DNA of 64,000 nucleotides from NCBI GenBank assembly GCA_019914995.1, contig CM034140.1, positions 6,262,001 to 6,326,000 on the forward strand. The letters run 5' to 3'. Numbering within the stretch: position 1 is the first letter of the stretch; each line of letters starts with the position of its first letter. The translations under genes and the position numbers were made by a program. Origin of the DNA: Acanthochlamys bracteata (lineage: Eukaryota; Streptophyta; Magnoliopsida; Pandanales; Velloziaceae). A model generated the notes under the pieces. The model was not told the DNA's origin. It searched no databases and saw only the letters and a program-made list of their open reading frames with translations. Below, in pieces: positions 24,351 through 35,925 of this stretch.

Positions 24351-27300
24351 CTACCTGGTGCTCCCTACCAAACAAAAGACAAGACAAGCTATCAGTCGCT
24401 GTTTATAGCAATAAACTTACCTTACAACCAAAAAAACGAAAAGAAGAAGAAAGAAACAAACACGTCACAGAAGTTACACCAAAAACGAGAACCATATGAT
24501 GGTTCACATGCTTAAGAACCATGCATATGAAAATATGAAAAGCAAGGAGGTAAAATTCCTTTATCTACAACGGAGACTATGCAACAAAGACTCGTTCATT
24601 TACTAGGCCTTCAGTTATGATCCACTAACAACGTTAACTCAAAGAATATACAAGAGATAAATGATACATTGAGACCAATACGTCGAATCAATGAATGCAA
24701 AATAAGACTCTTTGCTTGGTTAAAAGTAGGTAGGAGAACTTACAAAATAAATACTAAATAGGCTTTTGATATATGTGAACAAAATAAATACTAAACCTTA
24801 TGTCGAGTAACTCTCTAAACCAGGAGAAGGAATGGGATTCAAGTGTCTATTTTCCATTATGCAAAACCTCCTATTGCCTGCCCCATTTTACTTTCTTCCA
24901 TAACGACAGTTCTATATCTATTCCAAATAAAACAAAACAAGATATGATTAAATGCAAATGACTATTATCCTTTTTTGCATGAATGACTCCAAAAAAGCTA
25001 TCTATATGTATACATATATATTTATCTGCAAGTTTTCAACTGCTTATGTCGAACAAATAAATTAACAGTAGACAGGAGTCGAACGCACACTTCTTCTAAG
25101 GGCTAGTGATGTCCTATTACTAGTTTTCAACTTTATGGATGCAAACAATAACTTCGCCATGATACACATTCAGTTAATATGTGACATGATACGCAAATTG
25201 TGTATGCCTTCAATTTCTTATATTTCAAGAAATGCTTTCTGGGGTATAGAATGCACAAAAGTAACTTATATATCCTTATAAAAAAGACATTGCAGCTAAC
25301 AAGTAACAAGAGGATACACAAATGATTATTCTAAGAGTTACTAGTTGAAATGTATTAAAATCAGTTTCAAGGCATTTCGCCATTCTCCCTGAGAACTTAC
25401 CTGTGGCTTTAGAACCTGATTGACCATTAGTTTCCTGTTGTGACATTTTCAACAATCTCAATTTAGCAGCAGAAGAAGATCTCAGAGAATTTATGAGTGG
25501 CTGCTCCTCTTCCTCATCATCATCATCATTCTGATCAGACGTGCTGATTGAGTCATCATCACTTGAGCCTTCACCATCAAAGAGTCTCTTCCCCTGAATG
25601 TTCCTAGGTTTTCGAGGACGTCCCCGGCGTCTAGTTGAATTCCCTTCTTTCTCATCTGAACAGTTTATGATGTCAAATGTAAATTATGGACACAAACTAC
25701 AAAATTGTATGTACTGAAATGTAATATTATGCACATACTATGAAATTGTCTTCACTTTATCTAACATGACATGAAATCAGACCGTCCATGACTACCCTTT
25801 TAATGTACATCAGATGTAATAGTATGCAAAAAAATAAAAAAAAATTCTGCAGAAAGATGTTCATAATAAGTTATGGCCATTTAATGCTTTGATGAATGCT
25901 TCATAAAATGAAATCAAACACCATTATCTAGTAAGGTAATAACAATGGATTGAACTAAGAATTTGTAGTACACTATAAGTCTAAGAGTTCGTAATGAATT
26001 AACTTATACAGCAGTAATTTCTCAGTATAATTATTCTGCATATACCACAGAAAGTTTAAAATGCTACTTCAAGATGCAGAATGGATCTCCCCATTTACAA
26101 AGGAAGTGAGAGGTATTCAGCACATAGTCATGCCGTTACAGAAGAAGAGTTTTCCTTGCTCCATACTGCTGGTGTACCAGGTTAAGAAAAAATAAGGATA
26201 TAGGAATTTGAAGAGCATAGCCTTTTCGGGAGATGATTTGCTGATACATCAGAATTAACTTTTAACTGATAAGATGTTAAAAAATCTTTTCCTTTAGAAT
26301 TGTGCATTACGAACAAAATTTTCTGGTGACTTGACCTCAAACTAGTAAAAAAGGAATGACAAGACAATGCATACAGAATGAGCTGCCTCTAGCAGTAAAC
26401 GTTTTAGGTATAATTATTGGAAATCTTTGTGTGTTGTAGTTTGCATAAGCTTGCAAGATCTGGCAATGATAATACCAAGTGAATAATCTGATTAGTAGAA
26501 CTAAAACTACAATGAAAATAGACATTTGTCAGGATGAAATACTGCACATCCTAGCACCAAAATAGTGTTTGTCACAATCACCATTATAAACCCAAGTTAG
26601 CAAAGATACTGCACCTGAAATGCATAAAGAATTTCAGACCTGGCATTCAGCCAATTCCTTGTTCAGAAGAAAGTTCATTATAAAATGTGCAAAATTTGAA
26701 TTTGGTAAACTTTTCCTTATTGAAAATTTCTATTTGGTAGAGTGCTGTCATTTACTACGAGCCTTGTGCAAGTGAGAAATCAATCAAACAAAATCAGGGA
26801 GAAAAAGGCACAAGACACAACAAAGGTAACTATAAATCATAGCCTAATGGCATAAAAGTCTTGAACAAATTTCAATTTTACCTTGCAATCCATCACTCTT
26901 TGCATATTTCTCTTTCAGATAGTCAACAAATGTACAGTAAGGTCGCCAGCCGCTGGGATTTTCGTCAATATTAATGTGTTCTGTTCTCTCTTCAACATCT
27001 CTTAGTCTGTTCAGTATTTAAGCTAAACATAGTCAGGTTGCCATCATAAGAAAGTTAACAAAATAAATGCCAGAAATAAGACTTACATTTCCAGAATATC
27101 TACAGTAGGAAGCTTTGATACAAATGGAAGAATTGCTGCCTCCAGAAAAGATAATTGATTTGGTGCTTCTATAAAAGCAAATGAGATACCATCCTTGACT
27201 ATCCTCAAAATATCTGTTTTATACTTATTGCGAGCAGCACCAACAAATGTTGCAGATAGTCGAGCTGCTAGATCCTTGCAATCAGCAAAGGACCTGCTCG

Positions 27301-30300
27301 ATGATGATTCATCACTGCCTATAGAAAGATCGACTATGTGCCGAAGGTACGCCTATTATAATGATAAGAAGAAAGTTCTGAGAAAGAGAACAAAAACATT
27401 TAACCTACATTCCTATCTACAATGCTCAGGCATAAGAAAAAAAGATTCGCCCCTTCATGCTCATCATAACCATTTAAGACATTAAGCAACCGGACTCTCA
27501 TCAAGAAAATTACATACCAGAGAACATCATAAATACAAATACAAAATACTCATCAAGCTAGCTCAAACCACACTAAATATAGCTGCCAAGCTATTGTCTT
27601 GGAAAAAAGTGTTTGAACTATAATTCACTATGACAATTGATGCAATCCTAAACAAATCCATAGACACATCTTAAAACAAATTAAACTCAACCCTAACAAA
27701 TACATAAAAGCCCAGTGAACGAAATATTGGTTAGTGCCTTACCCTTTTCAGTGCTTCCAGAAACATAGTAGGGACATCATCCTTTCCATTCTTCTTTAAA
27801 ACAGTAATCAGATGCTTGATTATTTCGGCAATACTTGCACCATGCATCACAAAATGCGAAATAATCTCTGGACCAAGATAGTCCTGCAGCAAATCAAAGT
27901 AACTTCTCTATCAAATGCAAATATACCATGAGATAATGATGAGTTACCAATACAACAATCAATTAGCAAAGATCATTAATCATAATACTGAGAGAGTGTA
28001 ATTTTATAGTTTGCATGCTTCTTAAGCCCATCATAGAGGAGTGGGCAGTATCATATGCTTCTTAAGACCCATCATAGAGAAGAAGGCAGTAATGCTTTAC
28101 AAAGCTACCATATATGGAATTATATAAAAATTTTCGGCAGAACCTAACACCTAATTACAGAAAAGCATTTATGAAATTGTCATAAAAGGAACATGCAAAA
28201 GCATTTTTATATTATATGACTTAGAATATTATGGCCAAACATCAAGGGAACAAACATCCAAAACATATCAGTAAAGTTCAAGAACCATTATAACACTTGA
28301 GATGACAAGTAGAAATGAATTAAAGCAATATATCAACACCAAAACTCCTAAAAGAGTAAAGAAGAACTGAGTTTAAGATATTGTAGCTAGCTGAGATAAT
28401 TCCACTTACTTTAAGCCCATGTTAAGAATACAATTATGTCAATGATAGGTCAAACAACTTGATTGTGGCCAATCAGTTTTAATCTTAATTTTGTTACGAG
28501 TGGTAAGTGGCCATATTACTAATGCATACTATTCTTAGTCATAATACAATGCAAAATCTATGTCACATGGGATCAAAAGCTCCAGAAGTGCTTTGTTTTT
28601 TTCATTAACAATGCACTTTCAAAATTCAAACTTCAAAGTAGCCATTTCAGTTCCTAAGCTTTTTCTTTCCTGTTTACTCAAGTTCAAGGTCAACCCACAT
28701 GAGATGGCGACCATGCAAAATAAATAAATAAATAAATAAAATTAAACGGACAAAGTAGCCAAACTAACAATGTATTATTAGGGATCACTATCTAACGCCG
28801 CCGCATCAGTAACAATCAAGTTGCTAGTCGAATTACTATGTGAAGTCATTCTGCTCTATTGGAAGCTATTTTCAACTTTACATCCAAACTTTTGCAGGCA
28901 TTCTTTATCCCCATTAAAATATTGTCATCTATCATACGGCAAGTTCTACCTGGATAATCAACACGTGCTCTATGATCACACAACCTGGGTCCTCCTATGT
29001 TATCCTCATTTTTTGCTAAGGCAACTTTCTTCTGGTTGTGCTTTTTCTAAACATGCGTTTCTGGCATGTCCAAATACATATAGTGGCAATTCTTATATCT
29101 ACTAGACTTGTCATTTATGAGTGTTGATATATAAACTTAGGCACCATTTGGTCTGGCTCCTTGTTTCATATAAGTGCTTCATAAAAAGCGCTTCGTGAAA
29201 AAAGCACTTTTCATGAAAGAGTTTTGTAATTTTTTTTGTTCATAAGAGCGCTTTCGTAAAGATAAGTACCTTCTTCTGTGTTTGAAAACACTTTTTTCTA
29301 AAATTTTCTACTAGCAGCTATGCAAATCTCTTTTGACAAAAGCCTCGCACCTAAAAAGCACCATAGGTAAGAACTACTGGGAAATACTTTTAGAAAGTTG
29401 AAACAAACCATACCAAATCAAAGCATTTGTTAACAAACTAAACAATTAAGAAGAACTTAATTATGAAAAAGCTAAATTAAACGGTGCCTTAGCCTGATTC
29501 TTGATAACCCATGGCATATCTCTTCAAATTTTAACAATACCAATCAATTTCATAAATGTTCAAAAGTTAGATGTATCGTGCTTTACACTCTCAAGAGGGG
29601 CAGTTCACAATGATGTTGATCAAGAACGAAACACCAATAATAGCTTTCAAAGCCAAAGACCCTTCTTTTATTTGTGAAGCTTTACGAGAAAAGAAATTAA
29701 CCAATAAAGACTTCTTCATTTATTTCTATTACATTGAGTATTCACTTTAACAAGGTTGCAGCAGGCACGTCGACATAAAATGACTAACATGCATTACAGG
29801 ATAAAATAGCACAAGAAGCACACATAGCAATGTTCCATCAAGAGTATAGACCAAATACAGTCTATGACCATCAAGCCTTACATCACAGTTGAGTTCTTCT
29901 ATTAAGCCAAATAACTTACCTTTGGAACTGCATTATTAGCTACCAACTTTGCAGCCGCAATCATGACTGTATCTCGATTTGTGTCCTCAATGTATTCCTC
30001 ATTCGCATCTTCATCTTCAGTTTCATCTGTTGTATATCAAACAGATGTTTCTAAGAGAATAAGAAATTGCATTTCAAGACATGAATAATAGCAGCTTTCT
30101 CCATATCTAGATGAGATTACAATTTCCACGACATAGAGTAGCAACAGATGGTGAAATTTACCTGATATGTTCAGCTGCTTTTCACAGAGCCTCCAGAATT
30201 TCTTAACTATTGCTGTCTCTGGAGAATAACCCAGACTTTCAAACTTTGTCGAAATGAACCTTGATTTATCGAATAAACACCACATATCTGCAAGTATCAT

Positions 30301-33300
30301 GCAAACCTGAAGCAGAAAAAACAGTAAATCAATGTATTCTCATGCAACCAAATAGAGATTATTCATAGTCCCAGCCCGTTGTTGTTGAAGAATTAAGGTT
30401 CTCCACGACAAAGGGCAAGACTAAGTTCTAAGGCACCCAACTTAACAAAAACAGGCTAAAGTAACATGCTTACTCTGCTTGATAGCACATTTCTTTTAGC
30501 TTCCTTATGCTCTTCAACAATAGAACCTGTAATGTTCTCCAGTAGATCAAATAAGGAAGTCCGTTTTGATAACAAATCCGAGATAGATGCCTCAGAAGGA
30601 TTCTCAACATCAGTAGACTGAAAAGTCCATACTACATGCAAATACATGTTCAAAAGCAGAAAGCTCACAACCTAAAAAGGCACGGACAAAACTGTTACTT
30701 TGCGTCTTTCAAAAGAATAATGTTGAGCAGTTTGTTTTCATATATAACACACCTCATCATCCAAATCTTTAATATTCTTCAGAATGCTAACCAGATCTTC
30801 GTATATGTCATCATGGAGAACATGTTTTGTCAATTGAAGCTCATACAATCGCTTCAAATTTACCAAAAGCGAGTATTCATCATTGCCAACCTACAGCTTA
30901 CATGTGTTAGTTTATCATAAAACTTGACGATAAACAAAAAGACATGACGGAACAGGTACTACGTACTGCAACCTCTTTAATTGCGGACTTGAGCTTATCT
31001 ATAAGCTCGTTCTCAAGATCTTTCAGCTTATTTTCTGCATAATCTTGTAGGTCACCCTGGCTCTCATTAGAGCAATAGGTGATCGCTTTTATGCAAGACC
31101 GTAAACTGTCCTTCTCACCATGCTTGAAAAAGGCATCAGTTATAAGCTGTATGATATTCTTGAAATTCTGCAAATGAAGACAATCAAATGTTAGCTACCA
31201 CATTACCTACAGTTTACAGCCTACAGACAAGCAGCAGAAAGAAGAAGGCAGAAAGTGAATGCAAAAGAGGTGAAGGGGCTGCTAAAAAAGGACAAAACCT
31301 CTTCCTGTCTCTTCAGTGAATAGAGTTCAAGCTTCAAAAGGACAACCATCTCAACTAGTGGTGAAACCTTCGCTTTGTCAGCTACATATTTACGCAAAAG
31401 TTGTGGATACCGCTTTATCAAGGCAATGGTTAAGTCCCTCCGATTACTTTCCAAAGCTTCCTGTGATTGAAAAAGTGAATGGTCAAAGAAGCGATAATGA
31501 AGATCTACTAGTCGCTCCACGCCATTATAACTAAAACACATAAGAAAGGTGATATCCTAGTTTAGCAAAAAGAAGGCCAATAATTTTGCATAATAACTAA
31601 TACAGCTATTAAAGCCCTCTTAATTTACAACCTAAAAGCAGGCACAATATACTTAGGCATTGAGAATATTCATTCCCACTGAAGTTAACCTAACTAATTG
31701 CAAGCAAAGCCTATACCTTTTGAGCTTTCGTGTGGTATTGTTTCCGATTGTCAGTAGCAGGAACAATTCTTTCACCAACCGCCCTCCTTGCAGAGGCATA
31801 AAGGAGGCGAACCAAGTTGGTCGCATCCACATCAGTTAGTTCAACCATTGGATTCTCATCAAGAAGCATAGAGATAATACACTTCCAATCCTGTAGACAA
31901 ATGCAATCATGAGCAAGCAAGGACCGATTTCTTTCTACAATTTTCTTACAATGATTTTCTTTCTATCTACGGTTCACAGGATGTAAATCATTGAACTAAA
32001 AAAAACTATGTCAAGGTGGGGAAAAAAATACAAACTCACTTTCATTGCATTCATATCATCCCAAACATCATCAATTACGTAAGAACTTAATATCGGATCA
32101 TCAGGAAATTCTCTAAGTATATGCAGCATTCTGCTCAGGTGAACCTCAGATGATTCTTTGCCTCTACCTGAGCACATAACTTCTTTAAAGTGTGAATAGA
32201 AACACAGGCAAAATATTCGATTAAATATAAAATGTACCTGAAGATCCTGATTTATTATCATTGGACTTCTGTGCAATCAAGTGATCATAGACCAGTTCAC
32301 CAATGGCTCGTCTAATCATGGGTGGTTCATCAACAAGTAAATCATATAATGGGCCGAGTTCATCATCTGTTAAAAGCTGATGCCTGCAGAACAAAGACAG
32401 AATAAATTGTAAGTCTCACATTCAGACCTCACCTGAAGACCATCTAATATAAACTCAAAACATGTCAACCTGAGCAGCTGTTTCAGAAGATCTATAGAAC
32501 AAACTGCAACAGAAACATCAATATCATCTGCAAGGTCAATCAAACGGTTGCAAAATCTTTCAGTGAAGAGCCCAAGTGATGGAACATTATCATCCACTTC
32601 GTAAAGATTTTGTAGGGCAAGAACAGAAGTTTTCCTGACTGCAGCACTCTGAAGATAAAAGTTGATGCAAAAGAAATTTAGTTTGCCATTTATGAGGCAA
32701 TCATACACAGTCAGTATATTGGTGCATCATTATCCAGATACAAAACTTACTTTGTCATTTAATGTCCAGCCAAGATATTTTAAATACAAATCCTGCAAAA
32801 ATAGTGATGGATATGTCAAAATCCAGTTACCAAGAGCCTTGATGGATGACATGCGGATGTCTGGGTCAACATCTCTATATCTATGCATAAACAGCCTGAC
32901 AAACGAAGAAACAAAAATGAGTTACAAGGGGTTGAATGCAAGAGAAGAAGACCAAGCATATATCGGACAGTTGTGTGTACCCTTACACATTTTGACTAGA
33001 AACATCACTCACCCATGAAATATCTTGCGCATCATGTCTTCGGTCACAGTTATCATTTCATGAGTTGAAGATAATCTTTTGTTTAGAGACTCAATGCGAG
33101 ATCCATCAGCATTCTTTTTCCTCTTCTCAGCATCTAGTTGTCTTTGAGTTGTTTCACGCTTCGTACTAAGTGTCTTAGCCACAGTTATAAAGGATGTCAC
33201 TAGCTGTAAGCCCACCAATGAGGCTACTTGACGATATACCCTTGGGGGAGTACTGAAAGACAAGGGCAATGGTATTCCATGCAATTACCACAATGAGGAA

Positions 33301-35480
33301 AGGTTTAAAGCTGAAGGTTGATATAGATAATTGTACTTACCAAGACATCGCAATAATGTAATCCATGCATTTTTCAAACAAAACCTTATCAAAAAGGGGG
33401 CCGTTTTGACACTCAAGAACCAAATTATCCCAGAAAGCTGCAAGATTTTCCTTAAAGTTCTTGAGCTCTTTTTGCTTTGAGTTGTAATAATCTTCCTGTT
33501 CTTTCTAATGTATGCAAAGAGTTAAGTCATAAAAATAAGCTAAAACAGAACTGCTGTATTATGCACATTAGAAATCCAAAAGCATCATATTATGCAGCAC
33601 CTCAAACCATAAAACATAGGGATCTACGTTAGACATTAAGGATACATTCCTAGCTAGCTCCACAAGAGCGTAGACCACATCATCAACATTAGTCTCGTCA
33701 AGGGATTCCACATCAAGTTGATACTTAGCACCACAAGCCTGTTAAGTAGGAGAAGAGCACAATGCTTGTAATGAATAAGCAGCTGTAGCAATGGTTCTAA
33801 CTCCAGAATCAGCACATCAACAAGCTTACCTCAAAAAGTGTCGTCAGAATCTCAACCATTGCAGGTTTAGGATGTGATTCATACTGCTCTACCCATTTTT
33901 TAACTGCTTGTGGAATCAGCTTGCCATTGTATTTAATGACATCTGCAAAAGCAGCCATAAGTTATCAGCACAGAGTAAGACCATGAGTAGAAAATCAATT
34001 TTGAATGAGCTTTGCTAGAGTGCCAAAAAATAGCACTTGCATTTGTTGCCAACAATGTCATGTGCAAATTATGGAGGACAACAAAAAGTATGAGAACTTG
34101 TTAACCCCCCACACTAACTACACAAGTACATGACATTCTAAAGAAAGGAATACTTCTCCCCTCCTTTGTTTTTTATGTCAAACAATAATAATCAGTAGCA
34201 AACATGACCACCAAGGAATCGACCTCCTCCGGTTTATTTATGAAAAAACACGCTTCATTTCATTTAGAAAGCCAAAAGTCTAGAGATATTTTCTTGTAAT
34301 AGCATGACTATATAACTCTATAAGAACATTAAAAGAATCTTGATCCAGCAGGTACAAACATGCGAATTAGCTGCTAGCCAATTAAACATGCTCCTCAACC
34401 TAGTCTTCGCAAAGCAAACAGCACTTAATACGCAATAATGTGGAATTTCTACCAAGGCGTAAAAGTGCTACAGAAATTTGGTTTCTACTTATATGAAAGG
34501 GAAAGACTCCAAAATACTTTCTCATCTTGCTCTCTCGAAACACTTGTTCCACCTAAAAACTAGGGATATGTTTGCAATTGGTGTAAAGTTCAAACAACTA
34601 TCGAGATTGCTGACAATAAAACCTTTAACTAGCTTCCCATTATCCAAACAATTTAATTTGAAAATAGTGAATGAACTAAAGAAATGCTTTAGAAGAGTCA
34701 TATGCCAAAAGCCTAAACAATGTCACTTTCTATTCTCAACCTTGAAAGTGAAATTAAACCTTAGTCGCTTTCAAGAATTCAAGCTCCCAATTAGGTATGA
34801 GTAAACCAGTATAATAGATATATAGTAGTCAGTCTGGGGTCATGAGTTCAACTCTCAGCATCCTCATATTAAAAACACCTTCAAATAATTTATCTGCCTC
34901 ACAAATCCATATAGAAAACACCTATAAATACACCTAAAACAAAAAACACATTCCATTCTACACCATGAAAGCATGACCAAACCTCAACCAAACTTGAACT
35001 TCAACCACACATAAGTAAACCAGTATAAAATATATACCAATAAGGCTGCGATCGTCACTCAAACTCTCCGCAGCCTTCGCAGGAGGCCGACCACGTCGGC
35101 GCTTCGGCTGAGGTGCAGGGTCTTCCTCCTCTTCTTCCTCTTCCTCAAAATCATCATCTCCGTCTTCTTCCATCCCGTCCCTATTATCATTATCATTATT
35201 ATCGTTTTCGTTATCTTCGCCATCGTCCTCAAAAGAACCCTCAGTGGCTTGGCTGGTGAACGTTGGTTTCTCTGAAGATTTACTTTTCCTTGCCTTTTCT
35301 GATTGTTCTGCGGCAGAAGGCCTCCCTCGTTTCTGCAACCAATCAATCAGACACAGGTTAGAATTAGATCTAACGATTTAAACATAGATAGAAATTGGGA
35401 AAAAAATTGAGAAAATTCTAGGGGGAACTACTCACGGGGCGGCGCACGGAGGTCTCGGAAGCTACCGCGTTGTTCTCCAT
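24351..35480 (-). CDS. SCC3: Cohesin subunit SCC3 (STAG/SA homologue), complete
   Basis: SCC3 binds the kleisin subunit and loads/stabilises cohesin on chromatin in mitosis and meiosis. Twenty-two exons join in frame: 35436-35480, 35038-35332, 33830-33942, 33601-33738, 33341-33504, 33013-33252, 32751-32895, 32470-32648, 32238-32383, 32040-32167, 31717-31890, 31299-31460, 30967-31167, 30753-30890, 30474-30617, 30162-30306, 29920-30026, 27743-27883, 27087-27352, 26882-27006, 25401-25655 and 24351-24364. They total 3,465 nt, about 1,154 residues. The start MENNAVASETSVRRP is followed by an RGRP motif, a long Asp/Glu/Asn-rich acidic tract (about residues 45-90) and a second RGRP. The stromalin conservative domain lies near residues 320-400 (HRYRDVDPDIRMSSIKALG, SAAVRKTSVLALQNLYE). 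Helical repeats fill the middle. The C-terminus has RRRRGRPRKPRN and a second acidic tract. The last coding exon is only 14 nt, ending in TAG. The 2-kb intron 27884-29919 holds a MITE. Confidence 0.96.
28717..28743. repeat. (AAAT)n microsatellite in an SCC3 intron
   Basis: About five to six AAAT/AATA tetranucleotide units lie within the large intron 27884-29919. Non-coding. Confidence 0.85.
29137..29491. mobile_element. MITE in SCC3 intron (about 355 bp)
   Basis: Inverted ends are seen: TTAGGCACCATTTGG on the left and CTAAGGCACCGTTTAA when the right end is read on the opposite strand. The interior carries AAAGCACTTTT / AAAAGCGCTT words and no coding capacity. It lies fully inside the large SCC3 intron, so it should be spliced out. 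End sequences differ from the MITE at 6929, so it is another family. Confidence 0.65.
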
Positions 35481-35523
35481 TGTTGCAGATTGAAGGTTTT
35501 CTAGAGAGAGAAAGAATTTTGAA

Positions 35524-35552
35524 AGAGAGAGAGAGAGAGAGAGAGAGAGAAG
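35524..35552. repeat. (GA)n microsatellite in SCC3 5' UTR
   Basis: About thirteen GA units (CT on the transcribed strand) lie 45-70 bases upstream of the SCC3 ATG. CT-rich leaders are common in plant housekeeping genes. The tract is probably length-polymorphic. Confidence 0.9.
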
Positions 35553-35588
35553 CTGGTGATGGGATTTGGGGGAGTAGAGAATTTTGAG

Positions 35589-35606
35589 AAACCCGCGCCA
35601 AAAATT
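35589..35606 (-). promoter_or_regulatory. E2F-type site upstream of SCC3
   Basis: On the minus strand the sequence reads TTTTTGGCGCGGG, a perfect match to the E2F/DP consensus TTTSSCGC (TTTGGCGC). It lies about 110 bases before the ATG at 35480. E2F sites control S-phase genes, and cohesin genes are expected among them. Confidence 0.6.
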
Positions 35607-35739
35607 GGAAAGAAAAAAAAAGGGCTTGAGGTGAAAGACCAAACCGGGCAGCCGTAGTGTAGAAGACGGTGGATGAAACGGTAGCTGTTTTGCATAATAG
35701 GGCCACTAAAAATTCACATTTACTTTCTTGTAGGAAATA

Positions 35740-35925
35740 GAGTGTGTTTTTTTGATTTTGAAACTGAGTTTTTCGAAAATGAGTTTTTAAAAATAAATTG
35801 TTAAAAATAATATTATTAAAAATGTTGTATTCTTTTTGTATTAAAAAATATATTAGAAATAATTTTTTATATTTTCTTAATAAAAATGAGTTAGAAGTTA
35901 CTTTTGAGTGTAAAAAAACACACCC
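35740..35925. mobile_element. MITE upstream of SCC3 (about 186 bp)
   Basis: The ends are inverted repeats: GAGTGTGTTTTTTTGA on the left and GGGTGTGTTTTTTTAC read from the right. A possible 3-base target repeat ATA flanks both ends. The interior is AT-rich. It sits just upstream of the SCC3 promoter, about 260 bases from the ATG. Confidence 0.6.
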
